DNA of 40,573 bases from positions 1 through 40,573 of the forward strand of contig JBDLJC010000030.1 of the NCBI GenBank assembly GCA_039714535.1, in the 5' to 3' direction. Of this stretch, positions 16,836 to 26,407 are shown piece after piece (position 1 is the stretch's first letter; the number at the start of each line of letters is the position of its first letter). The notes beneath the pieces were generated by a model. That model made no database searches. It worked only from the letters and a program-made list of their open reading frames with translations, and was not told where the DNA came from. A program made the translations under genes and the position numbers. This DNA comes from JAGXFP01 sp039714535. Its GTDB lineage: Bacteria; Desulfobacterota; Desulfobulbia; Desulfobulbales; JAGXFP01.

Positions 16836-17354
16836 TTAGTACTTCTGGTTGGCGTATTCCAGCCAGCCGCCCGCCGTAACCAGATCATCATCGAATTGAT
16901 TGAGCGCAAACGAAAAAGACAATTCTTTACCGCCGTCTTTCACCTTAAGATTTGTACCATTAACTTCGACTGCAAGATTCTCGCCGAGACTGAATATCTG
17001 GTCGATCTCCTCTTTCTTGAGTTCAATGGCGAGCATCCCGCAATTAAACATGTTCTGCCGGAAAATCCTGGCAAAACTCTCGGCAATTACGACATTGATG
17101 CCATTAACCTCAAAAACCCAGACTGCATGCTCTCGCGATGAACCACAGCCAAAATTAGCCCTGGTTATAATTACCTTCGCATTCTGCATTTTCTCCGAGG
17201 CAGGGTCAAAACCCTCCATTTTAAGATCTTCCAGCATAAAGGGCTTAAGCGCCTCTTTGCTGTTTTCAGTCAAATACTTGGCCGGGATAATTTCATCTGT
17301 ATTGATATCATTTTTGTCCAGGCAGATAGCCGGACCGCCGAATGTCTTTTTCAT
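16836..17354 (-). CDS. leuD: 3-isopropylmalate dehydratase small subunit (LeuD)
   Basis: This 172-residue protein is the swivelling small subunit of an aconitase-family hydro-lyase. It shows NTDEIIPAKYL, the GCGSSREHAVW motif that binds substrate, and SFARIFRQNMFNCGML. The length and wording are of the short, archaeal/HacB-like type also found in delta-proteobacteria. With LeuC it isomerises 2- to 3-isopropylmalate in leucine synthesis; the same class can act on citramalate/methylmalate in isoleucine synthesis or on homoaconitate, and the sequence alone does not decide. The ATG follows a GAGGA site and lies 22 bases after leuC. Confidence 0.9.
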   Translation of the reverse strand: MKKTFGGPAICLDKNDINTDEIIPAKYLTENSKEALKPFMLEDLKMEGFDPASEKMQNAKVIITRANFGCGSSREHAVWVFEVNGINVVIAESFARIFRQNMFNCGMLAIELKKEEIDQIFSLGENLAVEVNGTNLKVKDGGKELSFSFALNQFDDDLVTAGGWLEYANQKY

Positions 17355-17376
17355 CAGTATTCCTCTGTACTATACA

Positions 17377-18663
17377 TCAATCAAGTAAGGGTCTGGGGTC
17401 GGTAATATATCCGGTCACAGCAGTAGCAGCAGCCGTAAGAGGACTCATTAGATGAACCATACCGCCTTTGCCCATGCGACCATTAAAATTACGATTGGTA
17501 GTTGAGGCACAGACCTCACCTTCAGCCAGGACCCCATTACTCATCCCCAGACAAGCGCCACAGGTAGGGTTAGTCACACAAAAACCGGCTTCCATAAATT
17601 GCTGAATTATACCCTCGGCCATGGCCTGGCTGTAAACCTTGGGAGTTGCAGGAGACAGAACCCCACGTACGCCGGCGGCCAGCTTGCGCCCACCAATTAT
17701 CCGGGCCGCTTCCCGAAGATCTTCAATGCGGCCATTGGTGCAGGAGCCCATATAGACTTGGTCAACCTTGGTCCCTTCCATTTCACTTACGTCTTTAACC
17801 TCATCAGGCTTATAGCCATAGGTTGCCTGGGGAACCAGGCTGCTGACATCGAGGTTAAACTCCCCGCTGTATTCAGCATCAGAATCGGAATGCCACTTGG
17901 TGAAATCGGCCACCGCATCATCTATGGTTACATAATCGCCACTTATAAAGGGCCAGAGATATTCAGCTGTGACCTGATCAGGCATACATACCCCGCAAGT
18001 GCCACCAGCCTCAATTGCCATATTGCATAAGGTCATCCGCGATTCCATACTCATCTGCTCGACCACCGGCCCGCAGAATTCCATGACCTTGTCGGTGGCG
18101 CCATTGACCGTCAACTCACTGATGATCTTTAAGATAACATCTTTGGCATAAACACCATTAGGCAGGGCTCCGGTTAAATTTACCCGGAGAGTTTCCGGAA
18201 CCCGAAAGGAACAGACTCCTTTTAAAATGCCAACCTCAAGATCGGTGGTACCCACGCCAGCGGCAAAAGCCCCGAATGCGCCATGGGTACAGGTGTGGGA
18301 ATCACCCATAATCACCGTGTAACCGGGACGGACAAAGCCCTTTTCCGGGAACAGGGCATGACAGACCCCATTTTCACCGATATCAAAAAAATCCCGGATA
18401 TTCTGCCGTCTGGCCCAATCACGGATAATCTTGGCCTGGGTAGCAGTTTTGGAATCCTTAGACGGGGTGACATGATCAATAACCACCTTGATCTTATCCG
18501 GGTCAAAAACCCGATCTATACCCCGCTCGACCAAATCATTAATCGCAATTGGCGTGGTGATCTCATGACACATCACCACATCGAGATCGAGGACCACATT
18601 ACCGGGGGTCGGAATATCACGGGTATGGGCTGCGAAGATCTTCTGTGCTATGGTTTTACCCAT
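17377..18663 (-). CDS. leuC: 3-isopropylmalate dehydratase large subunit (LeuC)
   Basis: The protein (428 residues from the chosen start) carries the [4Fe-4S] cluster of the isopropylmalate isomerase. It has VVIDHVTPSKD-like and MGDSHTCTHGAFGAFAAGVGTTD segments (cited in part: SHTCTHGA), the cluster cysteine in YMGSCTNGR, and the pair in CGACLG. This is the roughly 420-residue archaeal-type LeuC rather than the ~470-residue E. coli type. The frame could start at an ATG at 18669, but GGAGG (complement of 18671-18675) is only one base from that codon and seven bases from the ATG at 18663, so 18663 is preferred; it gives the familiar MGKTIAQKI start. It heads a leuC-leuD operon; no T-box motif was seen upstream. 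Confidence 0.92.
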   Translation of the reverse strand: MGKTIAQKIFAAHTRDIPTPGNVVLDLDVVMCHEITTPIAINDLVERGIDRVFDPDKIKVVIDHVTPSKDSKTATQAKIIRDWARRQNIRDFFDIGENGVCHALFPEKGFVRPGYTVIMGDSHTCTHGAFGAFAAGVGTTDLEVGILKGVCSFRVPETLRVNLTGALPNGVYAKDVILKIISELTVNGATDKVMEFCGPVVEQMSMESRMTLCNMAIEAGGTCGVCMPDQVTAEYLWPFISGDYVTIDDAVADFTKWHSDSDAEYSGEFNLDVSSLVPQATYGYKPDEVKDVSEMEGTKVDQVYMGSCTNGRIEDLREAARIIGGRKLAAGVRGVLSPATPKVYSQAMAEGIIQQFMEAGFCVTNPTCGACLGMSNGVLAEGEVCASTTNRNFNGRMGKGGMVHLMSPLTAAATAVTGYITDPRPLLD

Positions 18664-18670
18664 TTTCATG

Positions 18671-18675
18671 CCTCC
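18671..18675 (-). promoter_or_regulatory. Ribosome-binding site deciding leuC start
   Basis: GGAGG on the minus strand is seven bases before the ATG at 18663 and only one base before the ATG at 18669, so it selects the downstream codon. Confidence 0.8.
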
Positions 18676-19045
18676 AACTATGACAGAGAATCAAATAACT
18701 ATTAGGGTGTTTCAGTAAATATAAGTTCACCCTGTTAAATCAGCAAGATAAGGAATGGCATAATAGTTGATGATAAAAACTTTTCAAGATTGTTTTGCCC
18801 TAATCAATAAAAAAATCTTCTTAAAATCCCCCTAATCTTCAGTAAACTTGGCATGGCTGCGTAGCCTCTTGATTTATTGGTTAAAAAACCAACAAGATCA
18901 TATCTAAAACGAAAGTAGAAACACTCTCCTGGCGGGGAAAAACTTGACCTTTACTAAAAAAAACTGCTATTAAAACTATAACCTTTTGAGAATGATAAAT
19001 TCTCTGTTGGGTTATTTCTTGTTAAAAAGTCGGGGAGGATAATTG
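18676..19045. other. Divergent intergenic region leuC / HD-GAF gene
   Basis: About 370 AT-rich bases with no supported gene. It contains one plausible plus-strand promoter (18944-18973) and a GGGGAGGA ribosome-binding site (about 19033-19039) for the HD-GAF gene. The leuC promoter must lie here too but is not obvious. No T-box, leucine-codon leader peptide or strong terminator was recognised. Confidence 0.5.
18944..18973 (+). promoter_or_regulatory. Sigma-70-like promoter of HD-GAF gene
   Basis: TTGACC (18944-18949) and TATTAA (18968-18973) are separated by 18 bases and lie about 70 bases before the HD-GAF start codon. A reasonable but unproven match. Confidence 0.5.
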
Positions 19046-20722
19046 ATGACCCAATCCGGGACTTCAATTGAAGATAGCAATAATAATATCCAGTTTCTCA
19101 CATCTCTGATCAAGGAGATATTCGTTGCCGAATTTGGCTCGGACTCGGATCTTCTTAACGATATCCTTATTGACATCGCCGAACTATACCAGGGCAAGTG
19201 GGATTCTCACCAGTCCTGCCAAACCGGTTATCATGATCTTGGTCATGCCTTGGACGTCACTCTGCTGACTGCCAGAATGATAGGAGGATGGAATAGCCTG
19301 AATGACCATGACCATCCCAAAATCGGCCCAGATCTCTTCCTGGCTGCCATCGCCAGCGCCCTCTTTCACGATTCCGGTTATATCAAGGCTAAAGATGACC
19401 CCAAGGGAACCGGAGGCAAATATTCATTTAATCACGAAGCCCGAAGCATGGCTTTGGCCCGCTCTTATCTTGCCCGTAAAAATTGGCCTGCCCGTACTAT
19501 TGATCTGGTCCCCGCTATAATTTCTCTCACCAGATTCAACGTGCCCCTGCAGTTCGAAGGTCTTTTTGAATCCAAGGAAGAAGATGTGATAGGCCGAATG
19601 ATGGCGACCGCCGACCTGGTTGCCCAGATGGCCGATGTCAACTACATGGATCGCATCAAAGACCTCTACAACGAACTCAAGGAAGCCTATGACTTCGAGA
19701 GTATCGCGGCTCTGGAGAAAAGTGGCTATAAGGTTTTTTCCTCTGCCCAAGAGATGATAGATGGCACCATGGACTTCTATGAAAATTTCGTGATCCCTCG
19801 GTTGGAGGAGTTAAACCACATGGATCATTATCTGATGGAATTCTTCAGTGAAGGGCGCAATCCTTATTTGGAAAATATCACGGCAAATCTTTCCGGCCAG
19901 CTGGCAACGAAACGGCATAGTTGGCAGCGACTGGGAGACGTTTTAAGTGAACTCGGCATGGCAAGTCAGGATCAGATCCAGGCCGCTTTGAAACTCCAGA
20001 GTCAATCACGCAAAATCAGAACCAAGGTTGACAAAGCACCTAAATCCCTACCCCTCAGCGAGACCCTTATTGCCTGGATGGAAGGGACCCTGTCTGCAGG
20101 AAAATGCATCGGAGAATATCTGATGGATATGGATATCCTCAGCCCGAAACATCTTCGCACCGGGCTGTTGCATCAGGTACTACCGGCTAACATGATAGAA
20201 AGTCTCTCCCGCAAGGAACTGGTTTTTCTCCTGCAAATATCCCTGCTGCGGCAGAATATAAGTCGGGGGCCATGGCTGTTGAACCAGATCTTGGAAATGA
20301 CCAACGAACGTTTAGCCTGTGAAGGCAGCCATATTCTCCTGGCCAAAGCCGAAAGCCAGGAGATGCTCATCGCCGTTCCTACCGGCCCTAACAGGGATCA
20401 GCTTGACGGGCAGATCTTCCCGGCCGACAAGGGGTTGGCCGGCTGGGTTTTCAGCCATGGCCACCCCGCCATTGTCACGAATGTTAGCAAGGACAAGCGT
20501 TTTGACTCAGAGATCGACAGAAAGGCCCGCGGGAAATATGATACCGAGTCTATCCTGGCAGTACCGCTTAACATAAATGGCGAGCTTATCGGGGTAATGG
20601 AGGCAATTAATAAAGTTGAAGGAGAATTCACCGAACACGACCTGAATATTCTCACCTTGATTGCCAACGTCATTACTACCTCGCTGGAAGGTGTTTTTCA
20701 CCTTCAGGGTCCCTGCTCCTGA
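19046..20722 (+). CDS. HD-domain phosphohydrolase with C-terminal GAF domain
   Basis: This 558-residue cytoplasmic protein has an N-terminal metal-dependent HD fold: GYHDLGHALDV (H63, H67) followed by SALFHDSGY with the H108/D109 pair and a later candidate Asp190. The first segment resembles the Y-H-N...H-x-x-D-V signature of class I cyclic-nucleotide phosphodiesterases, so a nucleotide substrate is plausible but unproven. The middle holds two short helical segments (LGDVLSELGMASQDQIQAAL at 297-316 and IGEYLMDMDILSPKHL at 355-370) resembling the repeat of type IV pilus ATPase N-terminal (MshEN) domains. Residues about 400-550 form a GAF sensor (ILAVPLNINGELIGVMEAIN). The ATG at 19046 has an excellent GGGGAGGA site; an in-frame TTG precedes it directly. 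It is probably a monocistronic signalling protein. Confidence 0.85.
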   Translation: MTQSGTSIEDSNNNIQFLTSLIKEIFVAEFGSDSDLLNDILIDIAELYQGKWDSHQSCQTGYHDLGHALDVTLLTARMIGGWNSLNDHDHPKIGPDLFLAAIASALFHDSGYIKAKDDPKGTGGKYSFNHEARSMALARSYLARKNWPARTIDLVPAIISLTRFNVPLQFEGLFESKEEDVIGRMMATADLVAQMADVNYMDRIKDLYNELKEAYDFESIAALEKSGYKVFSSAQEMIDGTMDFYENFVIPRLEELNHMDHYLMEFFSEGRNPYLENITANLSGQLATKRHSWQRLGDVLSELGMASQDQIQAALKLQSQSRKIRTKVDKAPKSLPLSETLIAWMEGTLSAGKCIGEYLMDMDILSPKHLRTGLLHQVLPANMIESLSRKELVFLLQISLLRQNISRGPWLLNQILEMTNERLACEGSHILLAKAESQEMLIAVPTGPNRDQLDGQIFPADKGLAGWVFSHGHPAIVTNVSKDKRFDSEIDRKARGKYDTESILAVPLNINGELIGVMEAINKVEGEFTEHDLNILTLIANVITTSLEGVFHLQGPCS

Positions 20723-20842
20723 AGCATGTTGTTTTAATCAGCCCTACCCAGGTCTGTGTGCAACTTTATTAAGATCAACATTTTATCTTTGTTACTCTCT
20801 CTTGCTTGACAGAGATCATCTGTAAACCAGACGAAATATAAT

Positions 20843-22699
20843 ATGCTATCGTTTAAAAAAAATATCCCAGTCAATGATTTAACCCAAAGCATCCCCGTCC
20901 TGTTCTCGGTGTTACTGGTCGCGTCACTAATCATCTTGTCTGCTGACAAACTCGAAGCAGCCCACGGTATCAGTATCGACGGCAAGCTGAAATATTCGGC
21001 CGATTTTAATAAGTTTGCCTACACCTCAGATCAGGCCCAAAAAGGCGGCCATCTGGTTCTGCACAGTCTGGGCAGTTTCGACAAGATGAACCCCTATACC
21101 TTGAAGGGAGAGGCGCCCGACGGCTTGTCGATGTTTGTCTATGAGAGTCTGGCCATAAAAAGCCTGGACGAGCCCTTTGCCGAGTACGGCCTCATTGCCA
21201 AGGATATTGTTTTGGCAGAAGACAGGATGTCCGTGGTCTTCACCATAAATGGCCAAGCCAGATTCTCTGACGGAACCCCCGTTACCTGCGAGGACATCAA
21301 ATTTTCACTGGAGACTCTCAAGAGCGACAAAGCCAACCCGCGCTTTCATTTTTATTATAAGGATATCAAGGATGCAGAGATAATCGGTCCAGACCGGATA
21401 CGTTTTAATTTTGCCCGAAAGAACCGGGAACTGCACATGATCGCCGCCGAGCTTCCGGTCTTATCGAAGAAATTCTACACAGACCACCCCTTTACCGATC
21501 CGTCCCTGACCCCGCCCCTCGGCTCCGGACCTTACATTGTCGCGGAATTTAAGGCCGGCAAATCTATAACCTATAAAAGGAACCAGGATTATTGGGGGGC
21601 TGATCTGCCCGTGCGCCGTAATCAATTTAATTACGACAAGATCACGATCAAATACTATAAAGATCAGAGCGTCTCCCTTGAGGCATTCAAGGCCCATGAA
21701 TTCGATTTCATGCAGATTAACGTTGCCAAACAATGGGCCAGGGATCTGCAAGGAGCCAAATTTCAGGAAAAACAACTCATCAAGGAGACCTTGCAACACA
21801 GTAACAATCTGGGCATGCAAGGGTTTGTGATGAACACCCGCCGTGAGCTTTTTCAGAACCGCAAGGTTCGGCAGGCACTTGGCCTGGCCTTTGATTTCGA
21901 ATGGACCAACCGTTCACTGTTCCACAATCAATACACCCGGAACAATAGCTACTTCAGCAATTCACCTCTAGCGGCCTTGGGCCTGCCCCAGGGTCTGGAA
22001 AAAGCATATCTGCTGCCCCATCAGGACCAGCTCCCCCCCGAGGTTTTCACCACCCCGCTCAAGGCGCCGATGTCGGCAAACCGTACTTCCCTGCGCAAAA
22101 ATCTAAAAAAAGCCCAAAAACTGCTCAACGAGACCGGTTGGCAGATCAAAGACGGGCGCTTGACCAACAGCGACGGTCTACCATTCGAGTTTGAGATCCT
22201 GCTCTATTCACCTTTTTTCGTCAGGGTCATGGAGCCGTACACGAAAAATCTGGCCAGATTAGGCATTAAAGCCTCGATCCGCCAGGTCGACGTGGCCATG
22301 TACATCAACCGGGTAAAAAAATTCGACTTCGATATGATGGTCAATGTTTACGGGCAATCGCAATCTCCCGGCAATGAACAGGTCGATAACTGGCACTCAA
22401 GTTCCGCTGACCGTGAAGGATCGGGCAATCTCATCGGCCTGAAAGATAAGGTTATCGATGATCTGGTTGAAAAAATCGTCTATGCCGCCACTCAGGAAGA
22501 GCTGACCGCTGCCTGCAAGGCTTTGGATCGAGCTCTGTGGTATGGTTTCTACGTGGTGCCCAACTGGTTCATCCCCTATCATCGGGTTTCTTACTGGAAT
22601 AAGTTTATTAAACCGGCAAACCCGCCCAAATATTATTCGCCAATGGATGCCCTGATGACTTGGTGGGCCAAAGATCAAGCGGCAAAGGGTACGAACTAG
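20843..22699 (+). CDS. yejA: Extracellular solute-binding protein, family 5 (YejA-like)
   Basis: This 618-residue protein has a long signal peptide (hydrophobic stretch about residues 18-36, cleavage near Leu-Glu-Ala-Ala) and the mature N-terminus HGISIDGKLKYSADFNKF, the characteristic opening of YejA. Family-5 features include the SDGTPVTCEDIKFSLE segment, GSGPYIV and VRQALGLAFDFEW. E. coli YejA binds peptides and microcin C for the YejBEF importer. Here it leads a four-gene operon with that exact order. No clear ribosome-binding site precedes the ATG; TATAAT touches the start codon, and a TTGACA at 20806-20811 is too far from it for a standard promoter. Confidence 0.93.
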   Translation: MLSFKKNIPVNDLTQSIPVLFSVLLVASLIILSADKLEAAHGISIDGKLKYSADFNKFAYTSDQAQKGGHLVLHSLGSFDKMNPYTLKGEAPDGLSMFVYESLAIKSLDEPFAEYGLIAKDIVLAEDRMSVVFTINGQARFSDGTPVTCEDIKFSLETLKSDKANPRFHFYYKDIKDAEIIGPDRIRFNFARKNRELHMIAAELPVLSKKFYTDHPFTDPSLTPPLGSGPYIVAEFKAGKSITYKRNQDYWGADLPVRRNQFNYDKITIKYYKDQSVSLEAFKAHEFDFMQINVAKQWARDLQGAKFQEKQLIKETLQHSNNLGMQGFVMNTRRELFQNRKVRQALGLAFDFEWTNRSLFHNQYTRNNSYFSNSPLAALGLPQGLEKAYLLPHQDQLPPEVFTTPLKAPMSANRTSLRKNLKKAQKLLNETGWQIKDGRLTNSDGLPFEFEILLYSPFFVRVMEPYTKNLARLGIKASIRQVDVAMYINRVKKFDFDMMVNVYGQSQSPGNEQVDNWHSSSADREGSGNLIGLKDKVIDDLVEKIVYAATQEELTAACKALDRALWYGFYVVPNWFIPYHRVSYWNKFIKPANPPKYYSPMDALMTWWAKDQAAKGTN

Positions 22700-22705
22700 A
22701 GCTTT

Positions 22706-23761
22706 ATGGCCGCTTATATTATCCGCCGAATCCTGCTGATGATTCCGACCCTGTTCGGGATCATGCTGGTAACATTCACCATCACCCAATTCGTGCCGGG
22801 CGGGCCGGTGGAAAGACTTATTGCCCAGATAGAGGGCCAATCACTCGGTGGAGAGGTGCGAGCCTCGGGCAACGGGCTCTACCAGGGCACCAAAGGTTTG
22901 GACCAGGAAAAAATCAACCAGCTCAAAGCTCTGTACGGTTTTGATAAACCGCCGGTTGAACGTTTCCTGACCATGATGAAAAACTACCTGCTGTTTGATT
23001 TCGGTGAGAGCTACAATCACCATAAAAGCGTGGTAAAACTAGTCATCGAAAAATTACCAGTCTCGATGTCACTGGGCCTCTGGTCCTTCTTTATTGTCTA
23101 TCTGACCTGTATTCCTCTAGGGATTAAAAAGGCAGTAAAAGACGGTTCAAAATTCGACGTCATTTCAACTTCCGCCATCTTGGTCGGTTATGCGATTCCC
23201 GGTTTCGTCCTGGCGATATTACTGATTGTTCTTTTCGGCGGCGGCAGTTTCTGGGATATCTTCCCCTTGCGTGACCTGACCTCAGACAACTGGTCGGATT
23301 TGGGGCTAATGGCCAAAATCCTCGATTATCTCTGGCACATGGTCCTGCCGATAATATCAATCACGGTCGGCAGTCTGGCAGTCATGACCCTCCTGACCAA
23401 AAACAGCTTTCTGGAAGAAATCCGCAAGCAATATGTGTTGACCGCCAGAGCCAAAGGCTTGAGCGAAAACCAGGTCCTCTACCGCCATGTTTTCCGTAAC
23501 GCCATCATCCCGATAATCACCGGTTTTCCGGGCTCCTTCATCGCCGCCTTCTTCACCGGCAGCCTGCTCATTGAAACGATATTCTCCCTCGACGGATTGG
23601 GGCTGCTGGCCTATGATTCCATCGTCCAGCGGGATTATCCGGTGGTACTCGGCACCCTCTATTTCTTCACCATCATTGGCCTGATCGCCAGACTGCTGTC
23701 TGATCTCAGTTACGTGGTCGTCGATCCCCGGATAACCTTTGAAAGCGTTGAGTCGGAATGA
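22706..23761 (+). CDS. yejB: Peptide ABC transporter permease (YejB)
   Basis: This 351-residue inner-membrane protein has an N-terminal segment (AAYIIRRILLMIPTLFGIM), a periplasmic loop, and five further membrane spans. The EAA loop for contact with the ATPase is visible as LTARAKGLSENQVLYRHVFRNA (quoted in part: ARAKGLSENQV), and the C-terminal FTGSLLIETIFSLDGLG is typical of DppB/YejB. It begins 6 bases after yejA and its TGA overlaps the ATG of yejE. With YejE it forms the translocation pore. Confidence 0.94.
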   Translation: MAAYIIRRILLMIPTLFGIMLVTFTITQFVPGGPVERLIAQIEGQSLGGEVRASGNGLYQGTKGLDQEKINQLKALYGFDKPPVERFLTMMKNYLLFDFGESYNHHKSVVKLVIEKLPVSMSLGLWSFFIVYLTCIPLGIKKAVKDGSKFDVISTSAILVGYAIPGFVLAILLIVLFGGGSFWDIFPLRDLTSDNWSDLGLMAKILDYLWHMVLPIISITVGSLAVMTLLTKNSFLEEIRKQYVLTARAKGLSENQVLYRHVFRNAIIPIITGFPGSFIAAFFTGSLLIETIFSLDGLGLLAYDSIVQRDYPVVLGTLYFFTIIGLIARLLSDLSYVVVDPRITFESVESE

Positions 23762-24786
23762 GCAAGCCGCACCGTGGCATAATGCAGCGTCGCTGGGATA
23801 AGTTTAAGGCCAATCGCCGCGGCTATTGGAGTTTGCTGATCTTCTCCTTCCTTTTTGTAACCTGCCTCTTTGCCGAGGCAATCAGCAACGACAAGCCCTT
23901 TATCGTCCACTACGACAACGCCTATTATTTCCCGATTATCCAGTCGTATCCCGAAACCACTTTCGGCGGCGACTTTGACAGCGAGGCCGATTACCGCGAT
24001 CCATACATTCTGGCAAAAATCACCGAGCACCGCAACTGGGCTATCTTCCCGTTTAACAAACACGGCTATGCCAGTATTAACAACGAACTGAACCAGCCGG
24101 TTCCCTCGCCTCCCACCCACGACAACCTGTTAGGTACCGATGACCGGGGCCGTGATGTCCTGGCCCGCTTAATCTACGGCTTCAGGCTCTCGGTTCTGTT
24201 CGGCTTCGGTTTAACGGCGGTGGGCACCCTGTTCGGCATTATTGCCGGGGCAGTCCAAGGCTATTTCGGCGGCCGGACCGACCTGTTTTTCCAACGTTTC
24301 ATCGAAATATGGAGCGCCATGCCGGAGCTTTACCTATTGATCATCTTTGCCGCTGTGCTTAAACCGAGCATCATCCTGCTCCTCATTTTACTTTCAATGT
24401 TCGGTTGGATGGGGTTGTCGGACTACGTTCGGGCCGAATTCCTCAAAGGGCGGAATATGGACTACGTCAAGGCGGCCAAGGCGCTGGGGGTAGGCAACCT
24501 GACTATCATGTATCGTCACCTGCTGCCCAATGGCATGACTCCGGTTATAACCTTTCTGCCCTTTCGGATGTCCGGCGCCATTCTGGCCTTGACCAGTCTT
24601 GATTTCCTGGGACTGGGCGTCCCTCCCCCATCACCCAGCCTCGGCGAGCTTCTCGCCCAGGGGAAAAGCAATATTGAGGCCTGGTGGCTGTCATTAACGA
24701 CCTTCGGCGTGTTGGTCGGCACTCTGGTTCTGCTGATCTTTATCGGCGAAGCCTTGCGTGAAACTTATGACCCCCGGAAGATATAA
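23758..24786 (+). CDS. yejE: Peptide ABC transporter permease (YejE)
   Basis: This 342-residue permease carries the large periplasmic insertion after the first membrane span that is typical of YejE (with the TTFGGDFDSEADYRDPY-like segment), then LGTDDRGRDVLARLIYGFR, the EAA loop VKAAKALGVGNLTIMYRHLLPN (quoted in part: AAKALGVGNLTIMYRH) and LGLGVPPPSPSLGELL. It overlaps yejB by four bases (ATGA) and its TAA shares one base with the ATG of yejF, so the three are translationally coupled. Confidence 0.94.
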   Translation: MSKPHRGIMQRRWDKFKANRRGYWSLLIFSFLFVTCLFAEAISNDKPFIVHYDNAYYFPIIQSYPETTFGGDFDSEADYRDPYILAKITEHRNWAIFPFNKHGYASINNELNQPVPSPPTHDNLLGTDDRGRDVLARLIYGFRLSVLFGFGLTAVGTLFGIIAGAVQGYFGGRTDLFFQRFIEIWSAMPELYLLIIFAAVLKPSIILLLILLSMFGWMGLSDYVRAEFLKGRNMDYVKAAKALGVGNLTIMYRHLLPNGMTPVITFLPFRMSGAILALTSLDFLGLGVPPPSPSLGELLAQGKSNIEAWWLSLTTFGVLVGTLVLLIFIGEALRETYDPRKI

Positions 24787-26396
24787 TGACTGACCAGCGC
24801 CAACCGCTACTGGAGATCAAAGACCTCTCTGTTTCCTTTCACAGTGAAGGTAAATCGTCCCAGGTCCTCCATGATGTCTCTCTGGCGATCAACCCAGGCG
24901 AAACAGTGGCCCTGGCCGGTGAATCAGGCTCGGGCAAATCCGTGACCGCCCTGTCGATCCTGCAGCTTCTGGATCGCGATGGTGCCGAAATCAGCGGCGA
25001 AATAAATTTCGGCGGCCGGAACCTGACCACCTTGGATGAACCGGCCATGCAGAAGATCAGGGGCAACCGGATCGCCATGATCTTCCAAGAACCCATGACC
25101 GCCCTGAACCCGGTTTACAATATTGGCTGTCAGATAATTGAACCGCTGATGATCCATCGGGGCCTGAACCGTCAAGAGGCCAGAGCCCGGGCCATAGAGC
25201 TGCTCGACCGGACCGGTATCCCGGATCCGGCCAGCAGAATCGACAATTTTTCATATCAACTTTCCGGTGGTCAGCGCCAGCGGGCAATGATTGCCATGGC
25301 CCTGGCCTGCAGTCCGGATCTGCTTATTGCCGATGAACCGACCACTGCTCTGGATGTGACTATCCAGGCCCAGATCCTAGCCCTGATCAAGGATATTCAA
25401 GAGGAAATGGGCATGGCGGTCCTGTTAATTACCCATGATCTGGCCATGGTCCGCAAATCCGCAGATCGGGTTAATGTCATGCATCAGGGCCATATAGTTG
25501 AGGGCGGCCCCACCGAAACAATCTTCACTTCACCGCAGGACTCCTATACCATTCGTCTTCTTGACTGTGTACCCCAGGGACGCCCCCAACCTAAACCGGA
25601 AACACCGCCGCTGTTCGAGATCAAAGACCTGCGCTGTCATTTCCCAATTAAAAAAGGCTTTTTTCGACGTACAGTTGGGGTCATAAAGGCGGTGGACGGG
25701 ATCAACCTGACGATCAATGCCGGTCAAACCCTCGGTATTGTTGGCGAATCAGGTTCCGGCAAGAGTACACTGGGAATGTGCCTGCTCAAACTAATCGGCG
25801 CCAGAGGTTCAATCAAATATAACGGCCAGGATCTCATGGCATTAAGCAACAAGCGGATGCGCCCATTGCGAAGAGAGATCCAGGTCGTCTTCCAGGATCC
25901 ATTCTCATCCCTGTCGCCGCGGATGACCGTTGCCGAGATAATCGGGGAAGGACTTAAGGTCCATAAGATCGGCAAGGACAAAGAAGAGAGGCGGCGGTTA
26001 ATTGACGAAGCCCTGGCAAATGTCGGCCTGGAAGGAGAGATGGCTGATCGCTATCCCCATGAATTCTCGGGCGGTCAACGCCAACGCATCGCCATCGCCA
26101 GGGCCATAATTCTCGAACCCCGTTTTCTGGTCCTTGATGAACCAACCAGCGCGCTAGACATGACCATTCAAGCCCAGATCATCGATCTGCTTAAGGATCT
26201 GCAACAACGACTGGAAATGACCTATCTGTTCATCTCCCACGACCTGCGGGTAGTCAAGGCCCTGTCGGATGAAGTGGCCGTAATGCTCGATGGCTGCATC
26301 GTTGAACAGGGACCGACCGAAATATTTGACCAGCCCCAACATCCCTATACCCGCAAGCTCTTCGCCGCCGCCTTCGACCTCGAACATCAGAATTGA
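24786..26396 (+). CDS. yejF: Peptide ABC transporter ATP-binding protein, double cassette (YejF)
   Basis: This 536-residue protein fuses two complete ATPase domains equivalent to DppD and DppF. Both Walker A motifs (GESGSGKS at about 45-52 and again near 318), both signature motifs (LSGGQRQR near 160 and FSGGQRQR near 427) and both Walker B segments (LLIADEPTTALD, FLVLDEPTSALD) are intact, so both sites should be active. It powers uptake through YejBE. The gene ends the operon; a palindromic repeat lies shortly after the stop. Confidence 0.95.
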   Translation: MTDQRQPLLEIKDLSVSFHSEGKSSQVLHDVSLAINPGETVALAGESGSGKSVTALSILQLLDRDGAEISGEINFGGRNLTTLDEPAMQKIRGNRIAMIFQEPMTALNPVYNIGCQIIEPLMIHRGLNRQEARARAIELLDRTGIPDPASRIDNFSYQLSGGQRQRAMIAMALACSPDLLIADEPTTALDVTIQAQILALIKDIQEEMGMAVLLITHDLAMVRKSADRVNVMHQGHIVEGGPTETIFTSPQDSYTIRLLDCVPQGRPQPKPETPPLFEIKDLRCHFPIKKGFFRRTVGVIKAVDGINLTINAGQTLGIVGESGSGKSTLGMCLLKLIGARGSIKYNGQDLMALSNKRMRPLRREIQVVFQDPFSSLSPRMTVAEIIGEGLKVHKIGKDKEERRRLIDEALANVGLEGEMADRYPHEFSGGQRQRIAIARAIILEPRFLVLDEPTSALDMTIQAQIIDLLKDLQQRLEMTYLFISHDLRVVKALSDEVAVMLDGCIVEQGPTEIFDQPQHPYTRKLFAAAFDLEHQN

Positions 26397-26407
26397 TCAT
26401 ACAAGAT

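Noticed and set aside
18676..19045. T-box or leucine attenuator upstream of leuC
   Set aside because: No T-box sequence, leucine-rich leader peptide or terminator was found in the region.
20806..20842. TTGACA and TATAAT hexamers before yejA
   Set aside because: Both match consensus but are 25 bases apart and the TATAAT touches the start codon, so they do not form a usable promoter together.
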